The position numbers were made by a program, and so were the translations under genes. A DNA stretch of 64,000 nucleotides from Modestobacter marinus (GTDB lineage Bacteria > Actinomycetota > Actinomycetes > Mycobacteriales > Geodermatophilaceae). Shown in pieces: positions 33,988-42,760 of the stretch. The stretch spans positions 1,054,001-1,118,000 of the forward strand of contig NZ_JAAMPA010000001.1 in assembly GCF_011758655.1 (NCBI RefSeq), in the 5' to 3' direction. Below the pieces are notes generated by a model, which saw nothing but the letters and a program-made list of their open reading frames with translations, was not told the origin of the DNA and ran no database searches. The stretch's first letter is position 1, and every line of letters begins with the position of its first letter.

Positions 33988-34232
33988 GCGTGCTGGTCCC
34001 CGTTCTGCCCGTTGCGGAGCCGCCGTCCTGGCAGCCGTGTCCACGGGCTCCCTACCCGCTCCCCGGCGACCTAGGCGTGGGTCCGGCCGGGAGCTCACCG
34101 GACGGCCGGAGGTGGGGGTTGCCGCGCGGGCACGAGCGTGGAAGATGGGGACCGAGGACGGCCGCCATCCGGCACGCCGCCCCCGCACCGACCCGCGGTC
34201 GACTCGACCGGTCCGGACCTGGAGGGGGCAGC

Positions 34233-35567
34233 ATGACCACGTCCACAGCACTCGCCGACCATCCCGCCGAGGACGTCCTGCGCGACCTCGACGCCGCCCG
34301 GGAGCACGTCGGCTCCGCCGCGCTGCACCCGGCGCCGACCGGGCCGGTCGGGCTGGAGCTCGAGGCCCACCTGGTCGACCTGGCCTCCCCAGCCAGCCGG
34401 GTGCCCTGGCACCGGGTCACCGCCGCCGTCGCGACGCTGCCCCCGCTGGACGGCGGCAGCCAGGTCACCCTCGAGCCCGGCGGCCAGGTCGAGCTGTCCG
34501 GCCCGCCGGCCCCCGACGTCACCGCCGCGGTCACCGGCCTGCGGTCGGACCTCGCGGCCGTCCGGGGCCGGCTGGCCGCCGACGGCCTGGGGCTGGCCCC
34601 GCTGGGTGCGGACCCGTGCCGCCCTGCGCAGCGGGTCTGCCCGGGCTCCCGCTACGTGGCGATGGAGGAGCACTTCCAGTCGCTGGGCCACCGGGCGGCG
34701 GGCGTCACGATGATGACCTCCACCGCGGCGCTGCAGGTCAACCTGGAGGCCGGGCCCCGGGCCGGGTGGGCCGCGCGGCTCCGGCTGGCCCAGGCGCTCG
34801 GCCCGGTGCTGGTGGCGGTCTCCGCCTGCTCCCCGATGCTGGCCGGCAGCGAGACCGGCTGGCGCTCGGGCCGGCAGCGGACCTGGGCCCAGCTGGGCGC
34901 CGCGCGCTGCGGGCCGCTGCCCGGTGGGCCCGACCCGGCCGACGAGTGGGCCGCGTTCGCCCTGGCCGCGCCGGTGATGCTCGTGCGGAGCCCCGCCGGT
35001 GACGCCGTCCCCGTGCACGGCCGGACGTCGTTCGCCGACTGGGTCCGCGGGGCCGGGCCGGTCGACCGGCGGCCGACGGTGACCGACCTGGAGTACCACC
35101 TGACCACGCTGTTCCCGCCGGTCCGGCTGCGCGGCTACCTGGAGCTCCGGTACCTCGACGCCGCACCGGAGCCGTGGTGGCCGGCGCTCTCGGCGGTGGC
35201 CTGCACCCTGCTCGACGACCCGGTGGCCGCCGACACCGCCGCCGCCGCGACCGAGCCGGTCGCCGGCCGCTGGGAGCAGGCCACCCGGCTCGGCCTGGCC
35301 GACCCGGAGCTGCACGCGGCCGCGACCGCCTGCCTGGAGGTGGCCGTGCGCCGGGCACCGGCGGGCCTGCGGGCGCCGGTCACCGCCCTGGCCGAGCTGG
35401 TGGGACGCCGGGCGAGCCCCGGCGACGCACTGCTGCACACCGCGCGCACCGCCGGCCCGGCAGCCGCCCTGCTGGCCGCCACCCGCGACGCCGCGATCCA
35501 CGATGCCGCGATCCACGATGCCGCGATCCACGATGCCGCGATCCACGATGCCGAGGAGGCGACATGA
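34233..35567 (+). CDS. egtA: Glutamate-cysteine ligase EgtA (ergothioneine pathway)
   Basis: A 444-residue ATP-dependent ligase that joins glutamate and cysteine to gamma-glutamylcysteine, the sulfur donor for EgtB. The actinobacterial EgtA/GCS2 pattern is seen in [24 protein letters not shown] and [17 protein letters not shown]. The ATG is preceded by GGAGGGGG. The C-terminus ends in four copies of the pentapeptide AIHDA (35493-35552), an oddity outside the catalytic domain. The stop overlaps egtB. Whether the tail affects activity is unknown. Confidence 0.92.
   Translation: MTTSTALADHPAEDVLRDLDAAREHVGSAALHPAPTGPVGLELEAHLVDLASPASRVPWHRVTAAVATLPPLDGGSQVTLEPGGQVELSGPPAPDVTAAVTGLRSDLAAVRGRLAADGLGLAPLGADPCRPAQRVCPGSRYVAMEEHFQSLGHRAAGVTMMTSTAALQVNLEAGPRAGWAARLRLAQALGPVLVAVSACSPMLAGSETGWRSGRQRTWAQLGAARCGPLPGGPDPADEWAAFALAAPVMLVRSPAGDAVPVHGRTSFADWVRGAGPVDRRPTVTDLEYHLTTLFPPVRLRGYLELRYLDAAPEPWWPALSAVACTLLDDPVAADTAAAATEPVAGRWEQATRLGLADPELHAAATACLEVAVRRAPAGLRAPVTALAELVGRRASPGDALLHTARTAGPAAALLAATRDAAIHDAAIHDAAIHDAAIHDAEEAT
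35493..35552 (+). repeat. Four tandem 15-bp repeats in the 3' end of egtA
   Basis: The unit GCGATCCACGATGCC is repeated four times without any mismatch (35493-35507, 35508-35522, 35523-35537, 35538-35552). It encodes AIHDA four times. The length is a multiple of three, so copy-number change by slippage would keep the frame and the overlap with egtB. Confidence 0.95.
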
Positions 35568-36841
35568 CCGACCTGAGGGAGACCCTCGCCCAGGAGCTCA
35601 CCCGCGCCCGGGAGCGCACCCTGCTGCTCACCGAGCAGGACGAGCCGGAGCTGCTGCGCCAGCACTCGCCGCTGATGAGCCCGCTGGTCTGGGACCTGGC
35701 CCACATCGGCCAGCAGGAGGACCTGTGGCTGCTGCGCGGCGGCGACGCCCGGTGCACCGGGGTGCTGCCGCCGGACGTCGAGTCGCTGTACGACGCCTTC
35801 ACCCACCCCCGGGCCGCCCGGGTCCGGCTCCCGCTGCTGCCCCCGGTGGAGGCCCGCGCGTTCTGCGCGGAGGTGCGCGGCCGGGTGCTGGACCGGCTCG
35901 ACCGGTCCACGCCCGACGACGACCCGTTCGACGTGGCGATGGTGGTCAGCCACGAGCAGCAGCACGACGAGACGATGCTGCAGACCCTGCAGCTGCGCGC
36001 CGGCCCACCGCTGCTGGGCACCGGCTCCCCGCTCCCGCCCGGCCGGCCGGGGCTGGCCGGCACCACCGTGCTGGTCCCCGGCGGCCCCTTCCGCCTCGGG
36101 GTCGACGGCACCGAGGAGCCGTTCTCCCTGGACAACGAGCGACCGGCGCACGTCGTCGACGTCCCCGCGTTCCGGATCGGGCGGGTGCCGGTCACCAACG
36201 CCGAGTACGCCGCCTTCGTCGCCGACGGCGGCTACACCGACCCCCGCTGGTGGTCGGCGCGCGGCTGGCAGCACCGCTGCGACGCCGGGCTCACCGCGCC
36301 GCAGTTCTGGGGGCCCGCGGGCACCCGCACCCGGTTCGGCCTGGTCGAGGAGCTGCCGGCGGACGAACCGGTCCAGCACGTGACCTTCTTCGAGGCCGAG
36401 GCCTACGCCGCCTGGGCGGGGGGCCGGCTGCCGACCGAGGAGGAGTGGGAGAAGGCGGCCGTCTGGGACCCGGCCACCGGGAGCCGGCGGCGGTTCCCGT
36501 GGGGCGCGGCCGACCCGACGCCGGAGCTGGCCAACCTCGGCGGCTCGGCGCTGCGGCCGGCCCCGGTGGGCGCCTACCCCGCCGGCGCCTCGGCCTACGG
36601 CGTCGAGCAGCTCCTGGGCGACGTGTGGGAGTGGACCTCCTCGGACTTCCGTCCGTGGCCCGGCTTCACCCCGATGCTCTACGCCGACTACTCCGCGCCC
36701 TTCTTCGGCGGTGACTACAAGATGCTGCGCGGGGCCTCCTGGGCAGTGGGCGCCTCGGTGTCGCGGCCGAGCTTCCGCAACTGGGACCACCCGGTGCGCC
36801 GGCAGGTCTTCAGCGGCATCCGACTGGCCTTCGACGCGTGA
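35564..36841 (+). CDS. egtB: Ergothioneine sulfoxide synthase EgtB
   Basis: A 425-residue non-haem iron enzyme that joins gamma-glutamylcysteine to hercynine with O2, forming the sulfoxide. The N-terminal DinB domain gives the first iron ligand in [11 protein letters not shown] (about H47). [14 protein letters not shown] holds the other two (about H130 and H134). The C-terminal formylglycine-generating-enzyme-like domain contains [28 protein letters not shown] and [11 protein letters not shown]. The ATG overlaps the egtA stop (ATGA). The length is typical of EgtB. Confidence 0.94.
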   Translation: MTDLRETLAQELTRARERTLLLTEQDEPELLRQHSPLMSPLVWDLAHIGQQEDLWLLRGGDARCTGVLPPDVESLYDAFTHPRAARVRLPLLPPVEARAFCAEVRGRVLDRLDRSTPDDDPFDVAMVVSHEQQHDETMLQTLQLRAGPPLLGTGSPLPPGRPGLAGTTVLVPGGPFRLGVDGTEEPFSLDNERPAHVVDVPAFRIGRVPVTNAEYAAFVADGGYTDPRWWSARGWQHRCDAGLTAPQFWGPAGTRTRFGLVEELPADEPVQHVTFFEAEAYAAWAGGRLPTEEEWEKAAVWDPATGSRRRFPWGAADPTPELANLGGSALRPAPVGAYPAGASAYGVEQLLGDVWEWTSSDFRPWPGFTPMLYADYSAPFFGGDYKMLRGASWAVGASVSRPSFRNWDHPVRRQVFSGIRLAFDA

Positions 36842-36854
36842 CGGGGGACGCCTG

Positions 36855-37559
36855 ATGTGCCGGCACCTGGCCTGGCTCGGCCGGCCACGCACGCTCGCCG
36901 CGCTGGTGCTCGACCCGCCGTCGTCCCTGCTGGTGCAGTCCCACGCCCCCCGCCGGCAGCGGTACGGCACGGTGAACGCCGACGGCTGGGGCGTGGGCTT
37001 CTGGGCCGACGGGCACCCGGAGCCGGCCCGCTGGCGGTCGGCGCAGCCGCTGTGGGGATCGGCGTCCTTCGCCTCGGTCGCCCCCGCGGTCTCCTCCCGG
37101 TGCGTGCTGGCGGCGGTGCGCTCGGCGACCGTGGGGATGCCCATCGAGGAGGCGGCGGCCGCCCCGTTCACCGACGGCCGCTGGCTGCTCTCGCACAACG
37201 GCCGCGTCGACCGGGCGGTGCTGCCCCCGGCCCGGGACGCCGAGTCCGTCGTCGACAGCGCCCAGCTGGCCGCGCTGGTCTTCTCCCGCGGCCTGGACTC
37301 CCTCGGCGCCACCGTCCGCGAGGTCGGCGCCGCCGACCCGTCCGCCCGGCTGAACCTGCTCGCCGCCGACGGCACCCGGCTGCTGGCCACCACCTGGGGC
37401 GACACCCTGTCCGTGCTGGTCACCGACGAGGGGACGGCGCTGGCCAGCGAGCCCTGGGACGACGACCCGCGCTGGTCCGACGTCCCCGACCGGATGCTCG
37501 TCGAGGTCACCCCCGACGGCCTGACCCAGACCCCCCTCGAGGCATCGGAGCCCGCATGA
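36855..37559 (+). CDS. egtC: Gamma-glutamyl hercynylcysteine sulfoxide hydrolase EgtC
   Basis: A 234-residue class II glutamine-amidotransferase-fold (Ntn) hydrolase that removes the glutamate from the EgtB product. The nucleophile is Cys2 exposed after Met removal in [22 protein letters not shown] and [13 protein letters not shown] complete the family pattern. The ATG lies 13 bases beyond the egtB stop, the only non-overlapping junction in the cluster. The stop overlaps egtD. Confidence 0.93.
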   Translation: MCRHLAWLGRPRTLAALVLDPPSSLLVQSHAPRRQRYGTVNADGWGVGFWADGHPEPARWRSAQPLWGSASFASVAPAVSSRCVLAAVRSATVGMPIEEAAAAPFTDGRWLLSHNGRVDRAVLPPARDAESVVDSAQLAALVFSRGLDSLGATVREVGAADPSARLNLLAADGTRLLATTWGDTLSVLVTDEGTALASEPWDDDPRWSDVPDRMLVEVTPDGLTQTPLEASEPA

Positions 37560-38524
37560 CGTTCACGCTCACCGACCACCTCGGCCCGGTCGACGCCGGC
37601 GCCGCCCTCGAGGCGGACGTGCGCGCCGGGCTCACGGCCACCCGCAAGACGCTGCCGCCCCGCTGGTTCTACGACGAGCGCGGCAGCGAGCTGTTCGACG
37701 AGATCACCCGGCTGCCGGAGTACTACCCGACCCGGGCGGAGAAGGCCCTCCTCGCCGAGCACGCCACGGACGTCGCCGCGGCCACCCGCGCCGACACGCT
37801 GGTCGAGCTGGGCAGCGGCACCTCGGAGAAGACCCGGCTGCTGCTCACCGCGCTGGCCGAGGCCGGCACCCTGCGCCGCTTCGTGCCGGTCGACGTCGAC
37901 CCCACAGTGCTCCGGGCGGCCGGTGCCCAGATCACCGAGGCCTACCCGGGGACGGCGGTCGACGCGGTGGTCGCCGACTTCACCGTGCACCTGGGCGAGC
38001 TGCCGCAGGAGGGCCGCCGGCTCGTCGCCTTCCTCGGCTCCACGATCGGCAACCTGGAGCCCGCGCCACGGGCGGCCTTCCTCTCCTCGCTGGCGGCGAC
38101 CCTGCGGCCCGGCGACTCGTTCCTCCTCGGCACCGACCTGGTCAAGGACCCCGACCGGCTGGTGCGCGCCTACGACGACGCCGCCGGGGTGACCGCGGCG
38201 TTCAACAAGAACGTGCTCGCGGTGCTGAACCGGGAGCTCAAGGGCGACGCCGACCCGGCCGCCTTCGAGCACGTCGCGGTGTGGGACGCCGAGCAGGAGC
38301 GGGTCGAGATGCGGCTGCGGTCGACCCGGGACCAGGTCGTGGAGCTGACCGCGCTCGGACTGACGGTGCCCTTCGCCGCCGGTGAGGAACTGCGCACCGA
38401 GGTGTCCACCAAGTTCCGCCGGCCCCGCGTCGAGCAGGAGCTGGCCGCGGCCGGCCTGCGGCTGACCCACTGGTGGACCGACCCGGCCGGCGACGTCGCG
38501 GCGTCCCTGTCGGTGCCCGCGTGA
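37556..38524 (+). CDS. egtD: L-histidine N-alpha-methyltransferase EgtD
   Basis: A 322-residue SAM-dependent methyltransferase that makes hercynine (trimethylhistidine) from histidine. The N-terminal region carries [14 protein letters not shown], the SAM site is [16 protein letters not shown] and FLGSTIGNL is the family's post-motif strand. The C-terminal strand reads [15 protein letters not shown]. The ATG overlaps the egtC stop and its own stop overlaps egtE, indicating tight stoichiometry. It is the first committed step of the pathway although fourth in the operon. Confidence 0.94.
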   Translation: MTFTLTDHLGPVDAGAALEADVRAGLTATRKTLPPRWFYDERGSELFDEITRLPEYYPTRAEKALLAEHATDVAAATRADTLVELGSGTSEKTRLLLTALAEAGTLRRFVPVDVDPTVLRAAGAQITEAYPGTAVDAVVADFTVHLGELPQEGRRLVAFLGSTIGNLEPAPRAAFLSSLAATLRPGDSFLLGTDLVKDPDRLVRAYDDAAGVTAAFNKNVLAVLNRELKGDADPAAFEHVAVWDAEQERVEMRLRSTRDQVVELTALGLTVPFAAGEELRTEVSTKFRRPRVEQELAAAGLRLTHWWTDPAGDVAASLSVPA

Positions 38525-39690
38525 CGGGCGGCCCCGCCCTCCCGGCGACGAGCGGCCTGCCGCACGACGACCTCGGCGACGCCTGGCGCGCCGCCCGCCC
38601 GCGGCCGGCGACGGTGCACCTGGACTCCGCCGCGTGCAGCCGGCAGAGCACCGCGGTGCTCGACGCCGTCGCCCGGCACGCCCGGCACGAGGCCGAGCTC
38701 GGCGGGTACGTCGCCGAGCAGGCCGCCGAGGGACTGCTGCAGCAGGGCCGCTCGGTGCTGGCCGGGCTGGTCGGGCTGGCCGCCGCCGACCTGGCGTTCA
38801 CCGAGAGCGCCTCCGCGTCGGTGCGCACGCTGGTCTCCCGCTGGCGGCTGGCGCCCGGCGCCCGGGTCGGCGTGCTGCCCGGGGAGTACTGGCAGAACGT
38901 CGCCGCCTTCACCGACGCCGGCCTGACGCCGGTGCTGCTGCCCGCCGACGCCCTGGGCCGGGCCGACCTGGCCGGTGTCGAGCGGGCGCTGCGCGACGAC
39001 CCGCCCGCGTTCGTGCACATCACCCTGGTGGCCAGCCACCGCGGCGTCGTCCAGCCCGGACGGGAGATCGCCGCGCTGTGCCGGGCCGCCGGCGTCCCCC
39101 TGGTGCTGGACGTCGCGCAGGCGCTCGGCCACGTCGACTGCGACCTGGGCGCGGACGCGGCCTACGGCACCTCCCGCAAGTGGCTGACCGGGCCGCGCGG
39201 CGTCGGTTTCCTCGTCCTGCGCCCGGCGGTCGGCGCGCAGCTGACCCCGCTGGCCGGCCCCGAGCTGTACGACGACGGCGGCGCCGGCGTCGAGCACGCC
39301 CGCTGGTACGAGTCGCACGACGCGCACGTGGCCGGCCGGATCGGCCTGGTGCTGGCCGTCGGCGAGCACCTGGCCGCCGGACCGGACCGGGTCCGCACGC
39401 GGCTGGCGGCGCTGGGCCGCGCCACCCGCGAGCGGCTGGACGGCCGGGGCGGGTGGCGGGTGGCCGAGCCGCTGGACGAGCCGACGGCGATCACCACGCT
39501 GCGTCCCCCGGACGGCGTCGACGTCCGGCAGGTGGCCGCCCGGTTGCGCAGCGAGCACGGCGTGCTGACCACCGCAGCCGGCCGGGAACGGGCACCCCGG
39601 GAGCTCACCGGCCCGGTGCTGCGGGTCTCGCCGCACGTGGACGCCACCGCCGAGCAGCTCGACCTGCTGGCCGCCGCGCTGACGTCCTGA
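38521..39690 (+). CDS. egtE: PLP-dependent sulfoxide lyase EgtE
   Basis: A 389-residue aminotransferase-class-V-fold lyase that cleaves hercynylcysteine sulfoxide to ergothioneine. The PLP lysine is in [16 protein letters not shown] and the cofactor-phosphate region is [17 protein letters not shown]. The length and context match EgtE of Mycobacterium. The GTG at 38521 overlaps the egtD stop by four bases. It ends the five-gene cluster. A DUF4397 gene begins 79 bases later on the same strand and is probably a separate unit. Confidence 0.9.
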   Translation: MTGGPALPATSGLPHDDLGDAWRAARPRPATVHLDSAACSRQSTAVLDAVARHARHEAELGGYVAEQAAEGLLQQGRSVLAGLVGLAAADLAFTESASASVRTLVSRWRLAPGARVGVLPGEYWQNVAAFTDAGLTPVLLPADALGRADLAGVERALRDDPPAFVHITLVASHRGVVQPGREIAALCRAAGVPLVLDVAQALGHVDCDLGADAAYGTSRKWLTGPRGVGFLVLRPAVGAQLTPLAGPELYDDGGAGVEHARWYESHDAHVAGRIGLVLAVGEHLAAGPDRVRTRLAALGRATRERLDGRGGWRVAEPLDEPTAITTLRPPDGVDVRQVAARLRSEHGVLTTAAGRERAPRELTGPVLRVSPHVDATAEQLDLLAAALTS

Positions 39691-39769
39691 TCCGGATCGA
39701 CTGCATCCAGGGGCGGGGATGGGCCGGAAGAACGGGGTGACAGTCCACTCCAACGGAAGGAACGTCACC

Positions 39770-40588
39770 GTGAACAAGACCCGCCCGATCGCCCTGACCG
39801 CCGGCGCCACCGGCGCGTTCGCGCTGCTCTTCGCGGCCACGCCCGCGCTGGCCGACTCGCACACCATGACGCTGTCGGTCCTGCACGCGATCCCCGAGAC
39901 CCCGGTCGACGTCTACGCCAACGGCGAGCGGCTGATCGACGACTTCGAGCCCGGCACCCTCGCCGGCCCGCTCACGCTGCCCGGCGGCGCGTACGACCTG
40001 GCGCTCTACCCGGCCGACGCCGCGGACGCCTCCGGCGAGCCGCTGCTGTCGGCGGACGGCGTCGAGGTCCCGGCCGGTGCCAACGCCACGGTGACCGCCC
40101 ACCTCACCGAGGCCGGTGAGCCGGCGCTCACCCCGTTCGTCAACGACACCTCCGCCGTCCCCGCGGGCGAGGGCCGGCTCACCGTGCGCCACGTCGCCGC
40201 GGCGCCTGCCGTCGACGTCCGGGCCGGTGGCGAGGTCGTCATCGACGGGCTGACCAACCCGAACGAGGAGTCGCTGACCGTCCCGGCCGGCAACGTGAGC
40301 GCCGACGTCGTGCTGGCCGGCACCGACACCGTGGCGATCGGCCCGGCCGACCTGACGGTCGCCGAGGGCGCCAACACGATCGTCTACGCGTGGGGTTCCG
40401 GTGACGCCGGCTACGAGCTCGCCACCCAGACGGTCCAGGCCGGGGCCTCCGCCCCGTCCGGCGTCCCCGGCGGTTCGGCCGGCCTGGCCGCTGACGAGGG
40501 CATCCCGGCACCGCTGGTCGGCCTGACCGTGGCCGGTCTCGCCGCCGCCGCGTTCGCCGGCCGCAAGTACGCCACCAGCCGGGTCTGA
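39770..40588 (+). CDS. Secreted DUF4397 protein, copy 1
   Basis: A 272-residue exported protein. A signal peptide (TAGATGAFALLFAATPALA) is followed by a DUF4397 domain with LSVLHAIPETPVDVYANGE and FVNDTSAVPAGEGRLTVRH, a repeat-rich beta fold, then GVPGGSAGLAADEGIPAPL, a hydrophobic helix and a basic tail (GRKYATSRV). The tail resembles a cell-wall sorting signal but lacks LPXTG. A class F sortase starts 26 bases later. GTG at 39770 has GGAAGG upstream. A close paralogue is at 50452-51282. The role may be surface or envelope; the rest is inference. Confidence 0.85.
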   Translation: MNKTRPIALTAGATGAFALLFAATPALADSHTMTLSVLHAIPETPVDVYANGERLIDDFEPGTLAGPLTLPGGAYDLALYPADAADASGEPLLSADGVEVPAGANATVTAHLTEAGEPALTPFVNDTSAVPAGEGRLTVRHVAAAPAVDVRAGGEVVIDGLTNPNEESLTVPAGNVSADVVLAGTDTVAIGPADLTVAEGANTIVYAWGSGDAGYELATQTVQAGASAPSGVPGGSAGLAADEGIPAPLVGLTVAGLAAAAFAGRKYATSRV

Positions 40589-40613
40589 CCCGACCGAGAG
40601 CAGAGGCAGCACC

Positions 40614-41315
40614 GTGCGCAGTTCCGTCGTCGTGGTGGTCCTGGGCCTCGCCCTGGCGATCGGGACACCGGTCACCTGGGCGCTGACCCGGCCCGAAGCG
40701 ACGGCGGGCAGCACGGTGCAGCAGGCGCTCGACGCGCCGTCGCCCTCGGCGACGGCACCCTCGCCGACGGCGGCACCGTCCCCCTCCGGGGCGGTGCCGC
40801 CGTCGGCGCCTGCACTGGACCTCCCACCGGTGACCACGCGGGACGCGGCGCCCACCGTGGCCGCACCGGTGCCGGCCCCGGTCCGGCTCAGCGTGCCGGC
40901 CCGGGGCGTGGACGCCCCGCTCGACCCGGTGGGCGTGGCGCCCGACGGCCAGATGGAGCTGCCGGAGGACGTGGACCGGGTCGGCTGGTACCGCTTCGGG
41001 CCCGTCCCCGGGGACGCCGGCTCCGCCGTCCTGGCCGGGCACGTCGACGACCGGGAGCAGGGGCTCGGCGCCCTGGCCCCGCTGCGCACCGCCGAGGTCG
41101 GTGACGTCGTCGTGGTCACCGGCGCGAACGGCGCGGAGACCCGCTGGCAGGTGGTCTCCCGGGAGCTGATCACCAAGCAGGCCCTGCCGCTGGACACCAT
41201 CTTCGGCCGGGAGGGGCCGCCCCGGCTGGTGCTGGTCACCTGCGGCGGCCCGTTCATCCCCGAGCTCCGCAGCTACCGCGACAACGTGGTCGTCGTTGCC
41301 GAACCACTCCCATGA
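40614..41315 (+). CDS. Class F sortase
   Basis: A 233-residue sortase with an N-terminal membrane segment (SVVVVVLGLALAIGTPVTWA), a Pro/Ser/Ala-rich linker (about residues 35-80) and a catalytic domain. The catalytic histidine is in VLAGHVDDREQGLG, the cysteine in VLVTCGGPF and the arginine in RSYRDNVVVV. The GTG start is 26 bases beyond the DUF4397 gene, and the TGA overlaps the sigma factor ATG. Class F sortases are actinobacterial and their substrates are mostly unknown. The genetic link makes the two DUF4397 proteins the best substrate candidates. Confidence 0.88.
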   Translation: MRSSVVVVVLGLALAIGTPVTWALTRPEATAGSTVQQALDAPSPSATAPSPTAAPSPSGAVPPSAPALDLPPVTTRDAAPTVAAPVPAPVRLSVPARGVDAPLDPVGVAPDGQMELPEDVDRVGWYRFGPVPGDAGSAVLAGHVDDREQGLGALAPLRTAEVGDVVVVTGANGAETRWQVVSRELITKQALPLDTIFGREGPPRLVLVTCGGPFIPELRSYRDNVVVVAEPLP

Positions 41316-41959
41316 GCCTCCTGGCCGTCCGGCTGCCACCCCTGGGTACGGTCGCTGACGTGCCAACCACCCGGGGCCCGGTGCACCAGAGCGCCGAGCC
41401 CGACGACAGCGAGGTCGCGCGGCGCTTCGCCGACGGCGACGAGCAGGCCCTCGCCTGGGCCTACGAACGATGGGCGGCGCAGGTGCACGGCATGGCGGTG
41501 CGGGCTTTCGGCCCCGGCCCCGACGCCGAGGACGTCACCCAGCAGACCTTCATCTCGGCCTGGACCGGGCGCAGCCGCTACCGTCCCGACCAGGGGCCCC
41601 TCCCGGCCTGGCTGGTGGGCGTCTGCCGGCACAAGATCGCCGACACCTGGGCCAAGCGGGAACGGCAGCGTCGGTCGACCGAGGCGGCCGCGAGCGAGGC
41701 CCGCTCGGCCCCCACCGCCGACCCGGGCAGCGAGCTGGCCACCGAGGTGGCCGACCGGGTCCTCCTGCTGGGCGAGCTGAACCGGATCGGCCAGCCGCAA
41801 CGAAGCATCATCGAGCTCGCGTTCTTCGAGGACCTGACCCATGCACAGATCGCGGCACGCACCGGCATCCCGCTGGGCACCGTGAAGAGCCACATCAGAC
41901 GCACCCTGGAGCGCCTGCGAGACCGCTTGGAGGTGGACGGTGCAGCACTGCGATCCTGA
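41312..41959 (+). CDS. ECF RNA polymerase sigma factor (SigK-like)
   Basis: A 215-residue extracytoplasmic-function sigma factor. Region 2 is in AYERWAAQVHGMAVRAFG and DAEDVTQQTFISAWTG. Region 4, the helix-turn-helix contacting the -35 element, includes LTHAQIAARTGIPLGTVKSH. The ATG at 41312 overlaps the sortase stop; a later GTG at 41360 would give a 199-residue form and cannot be excluded. An RskA-like anti-sigma factor overlaps the 3' end, so release by membrane proteolysis is likely. Confidence 0.88.
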   Translation: MSLLAVRLPPLGTVADVPTTRGPVHQSAEPDDSEVARRFADGDEQALAWAYERWAAQVHGMAVRAFGPGPDAEDVTQQTFISAWTGRSRYRPDQGPLPAWLVGVCRHKIADTWAKRERQRRSTEAAASEARSAPTADPGSELATEVADRVLLLGELNRIGQPQRSIIELAFFEDLTHAQIAARTGIPLGTVKSHIRRTLERLRDRLEVDGAALRS

Positions 41960-42728
41960 CGAGCTGGCGCTGGCCGCCCTCGGCGAGCAGCCGCCGCCGG
42001 AGTGCGCCGCGCACCTGACCGACTGCGCCGAGTGCGAGCAGGAGGTCGCCTCGCTGCGCCGCAGCGTCGAGGTCCTCGCCGTCCCCGCGCTGGCCGCGCC
42101 GACCCAGGCGGTGGCCCCGCCGCCGCAGGTCTGGGCCGCCATCGCCGCGGCGACCGGGGTCGCCGCCTCCCCGCGCCCGGCCCTGGTCGAGGCCGGCGGG
42201 TCCCCTGACGTCCCCGTGCCCGCGCCGTCCGCCGAGGAGACGCACGCGTCCCGGTCGGCCGGGGCCACCGTCGTGCAGTTCCCGGCGCGGTCGGCCCGCC
42301 GGCCGGCGGCCCGGTGGCTGCCGCTGGCCGCCGCCGTGCTGGTGGGCGGGCTCATCGGTGCCGGCGCCGTCGCGGTCACCCAGGACGGTCCGGAGGGCAC
42401 GGTGCTCGCCCAGGCCGGGCTCGACCCGCTGCCGGAGCAGATCGCATCGGGCACCGCCGAGGTCCGGGAGTCGGGCGGGACCCGCGAGCTGCAGGTCGAC
42501 CTCGACGTGCCGGCGCTGGACGACGGCTACTACGAGGTGTGGCTGCTGCAGTCCGACGCGCAGCGGATGGTGCCGGTCGGTGTCGTCCAGCGGGGTGCGA
42601 CGGTGCTGCCGCTGCCCGACGGCCTGGACCTGTCGGCCTACCCGCTGGTCGACGTCTCGGTGGAGCCGCTGGACGGCGACCCCACGCACTCCGGCGTCTC
42701 GGTGGTCCGCGGCCAGCTCTCCAGCTGA
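41940..42728 (+). CDS. RskA-family anti-sigma factor
   Basis: A 262-residue single-pass membrane anti-sigma factor. The N-terminal zinc anti-sigma (ZAS) pattern is CAAHLTDCAECEQEVASL, where His and the two cysteines form the HxxxCxxC motif. A hydrophobic segment (LPLAAAVLVGGLIGAGAVAV, about residues 125-145) follows. The outer domain has ELQVDLDVPALDDGYYEVWL, the RskA signature (YYEVWLLQ). GTG at 41940 is preceded by GGAGG within the sigma gene. It should hold the upstream sigma factor inactive until a surface signal triggers cleavage. Confidence 0.9.
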   Translation: MQHCDPDELALAALGEQPPPECAAHLTDCAECEQEVASLRRSVEVLAVPALAAPTQAVAPPPQVWAAIAAATGVAASPRPALVEAGGSPDVPVPAPSAEETHASRSAGATVVQFPARSARRPAARWLPLAAAVLVGGLIGAGAVAVTQDGPEGTVLAQAGLDPLPEQIASGTAEVRESGGTRELQVDLDVPALDDGYYEVWLLQSDAQRMVPVGVVQRGATVLPLPDGLDLSAYPLVDVSVEPLDGDPTHSGVSVVRGQLSS

Positions 42729-42730
42729 GT

Positions 42731-42760
42731 CCAGGCGCCGCTCAGCCGAGCGGCGCCTGG
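42731..42760. terminator. Bidirectional terminator hairpin
   Basis: A perfect 13-base stem (CCAGGCGCCGCTC and its complement) with a four-base loop AGCC, starting two bases after the anti-sigma stop. It overlaps the last codons of the convergent deaminase gene. A terminator for both transcripts is the likely role. Confidence 0.75.

Noticed and set aside
35493-35552. A CRISPR-like array
   Set aside because: The units are contiguous 15-base repeats without spacers, lie in frame inside egtA and no cas gene is present.
35135-38470. A 1111-codon open frame on the minus strand through egtB, egtC and egtD
   Set aside because: It is antisense to a complete and recognisable operon, has no domain, and is rich in Arg, Gly, His and Pro as expected from reading G+C-biased third positions backwards.
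40480-40588. An LPXTG sorting motif in DUF4397 copy 1
   Set aside because: The region reads GIPAPL before the hydrophobic helix; no Thr-Gly motif exists in either paralogue, so only an unusual signal could be proposed.
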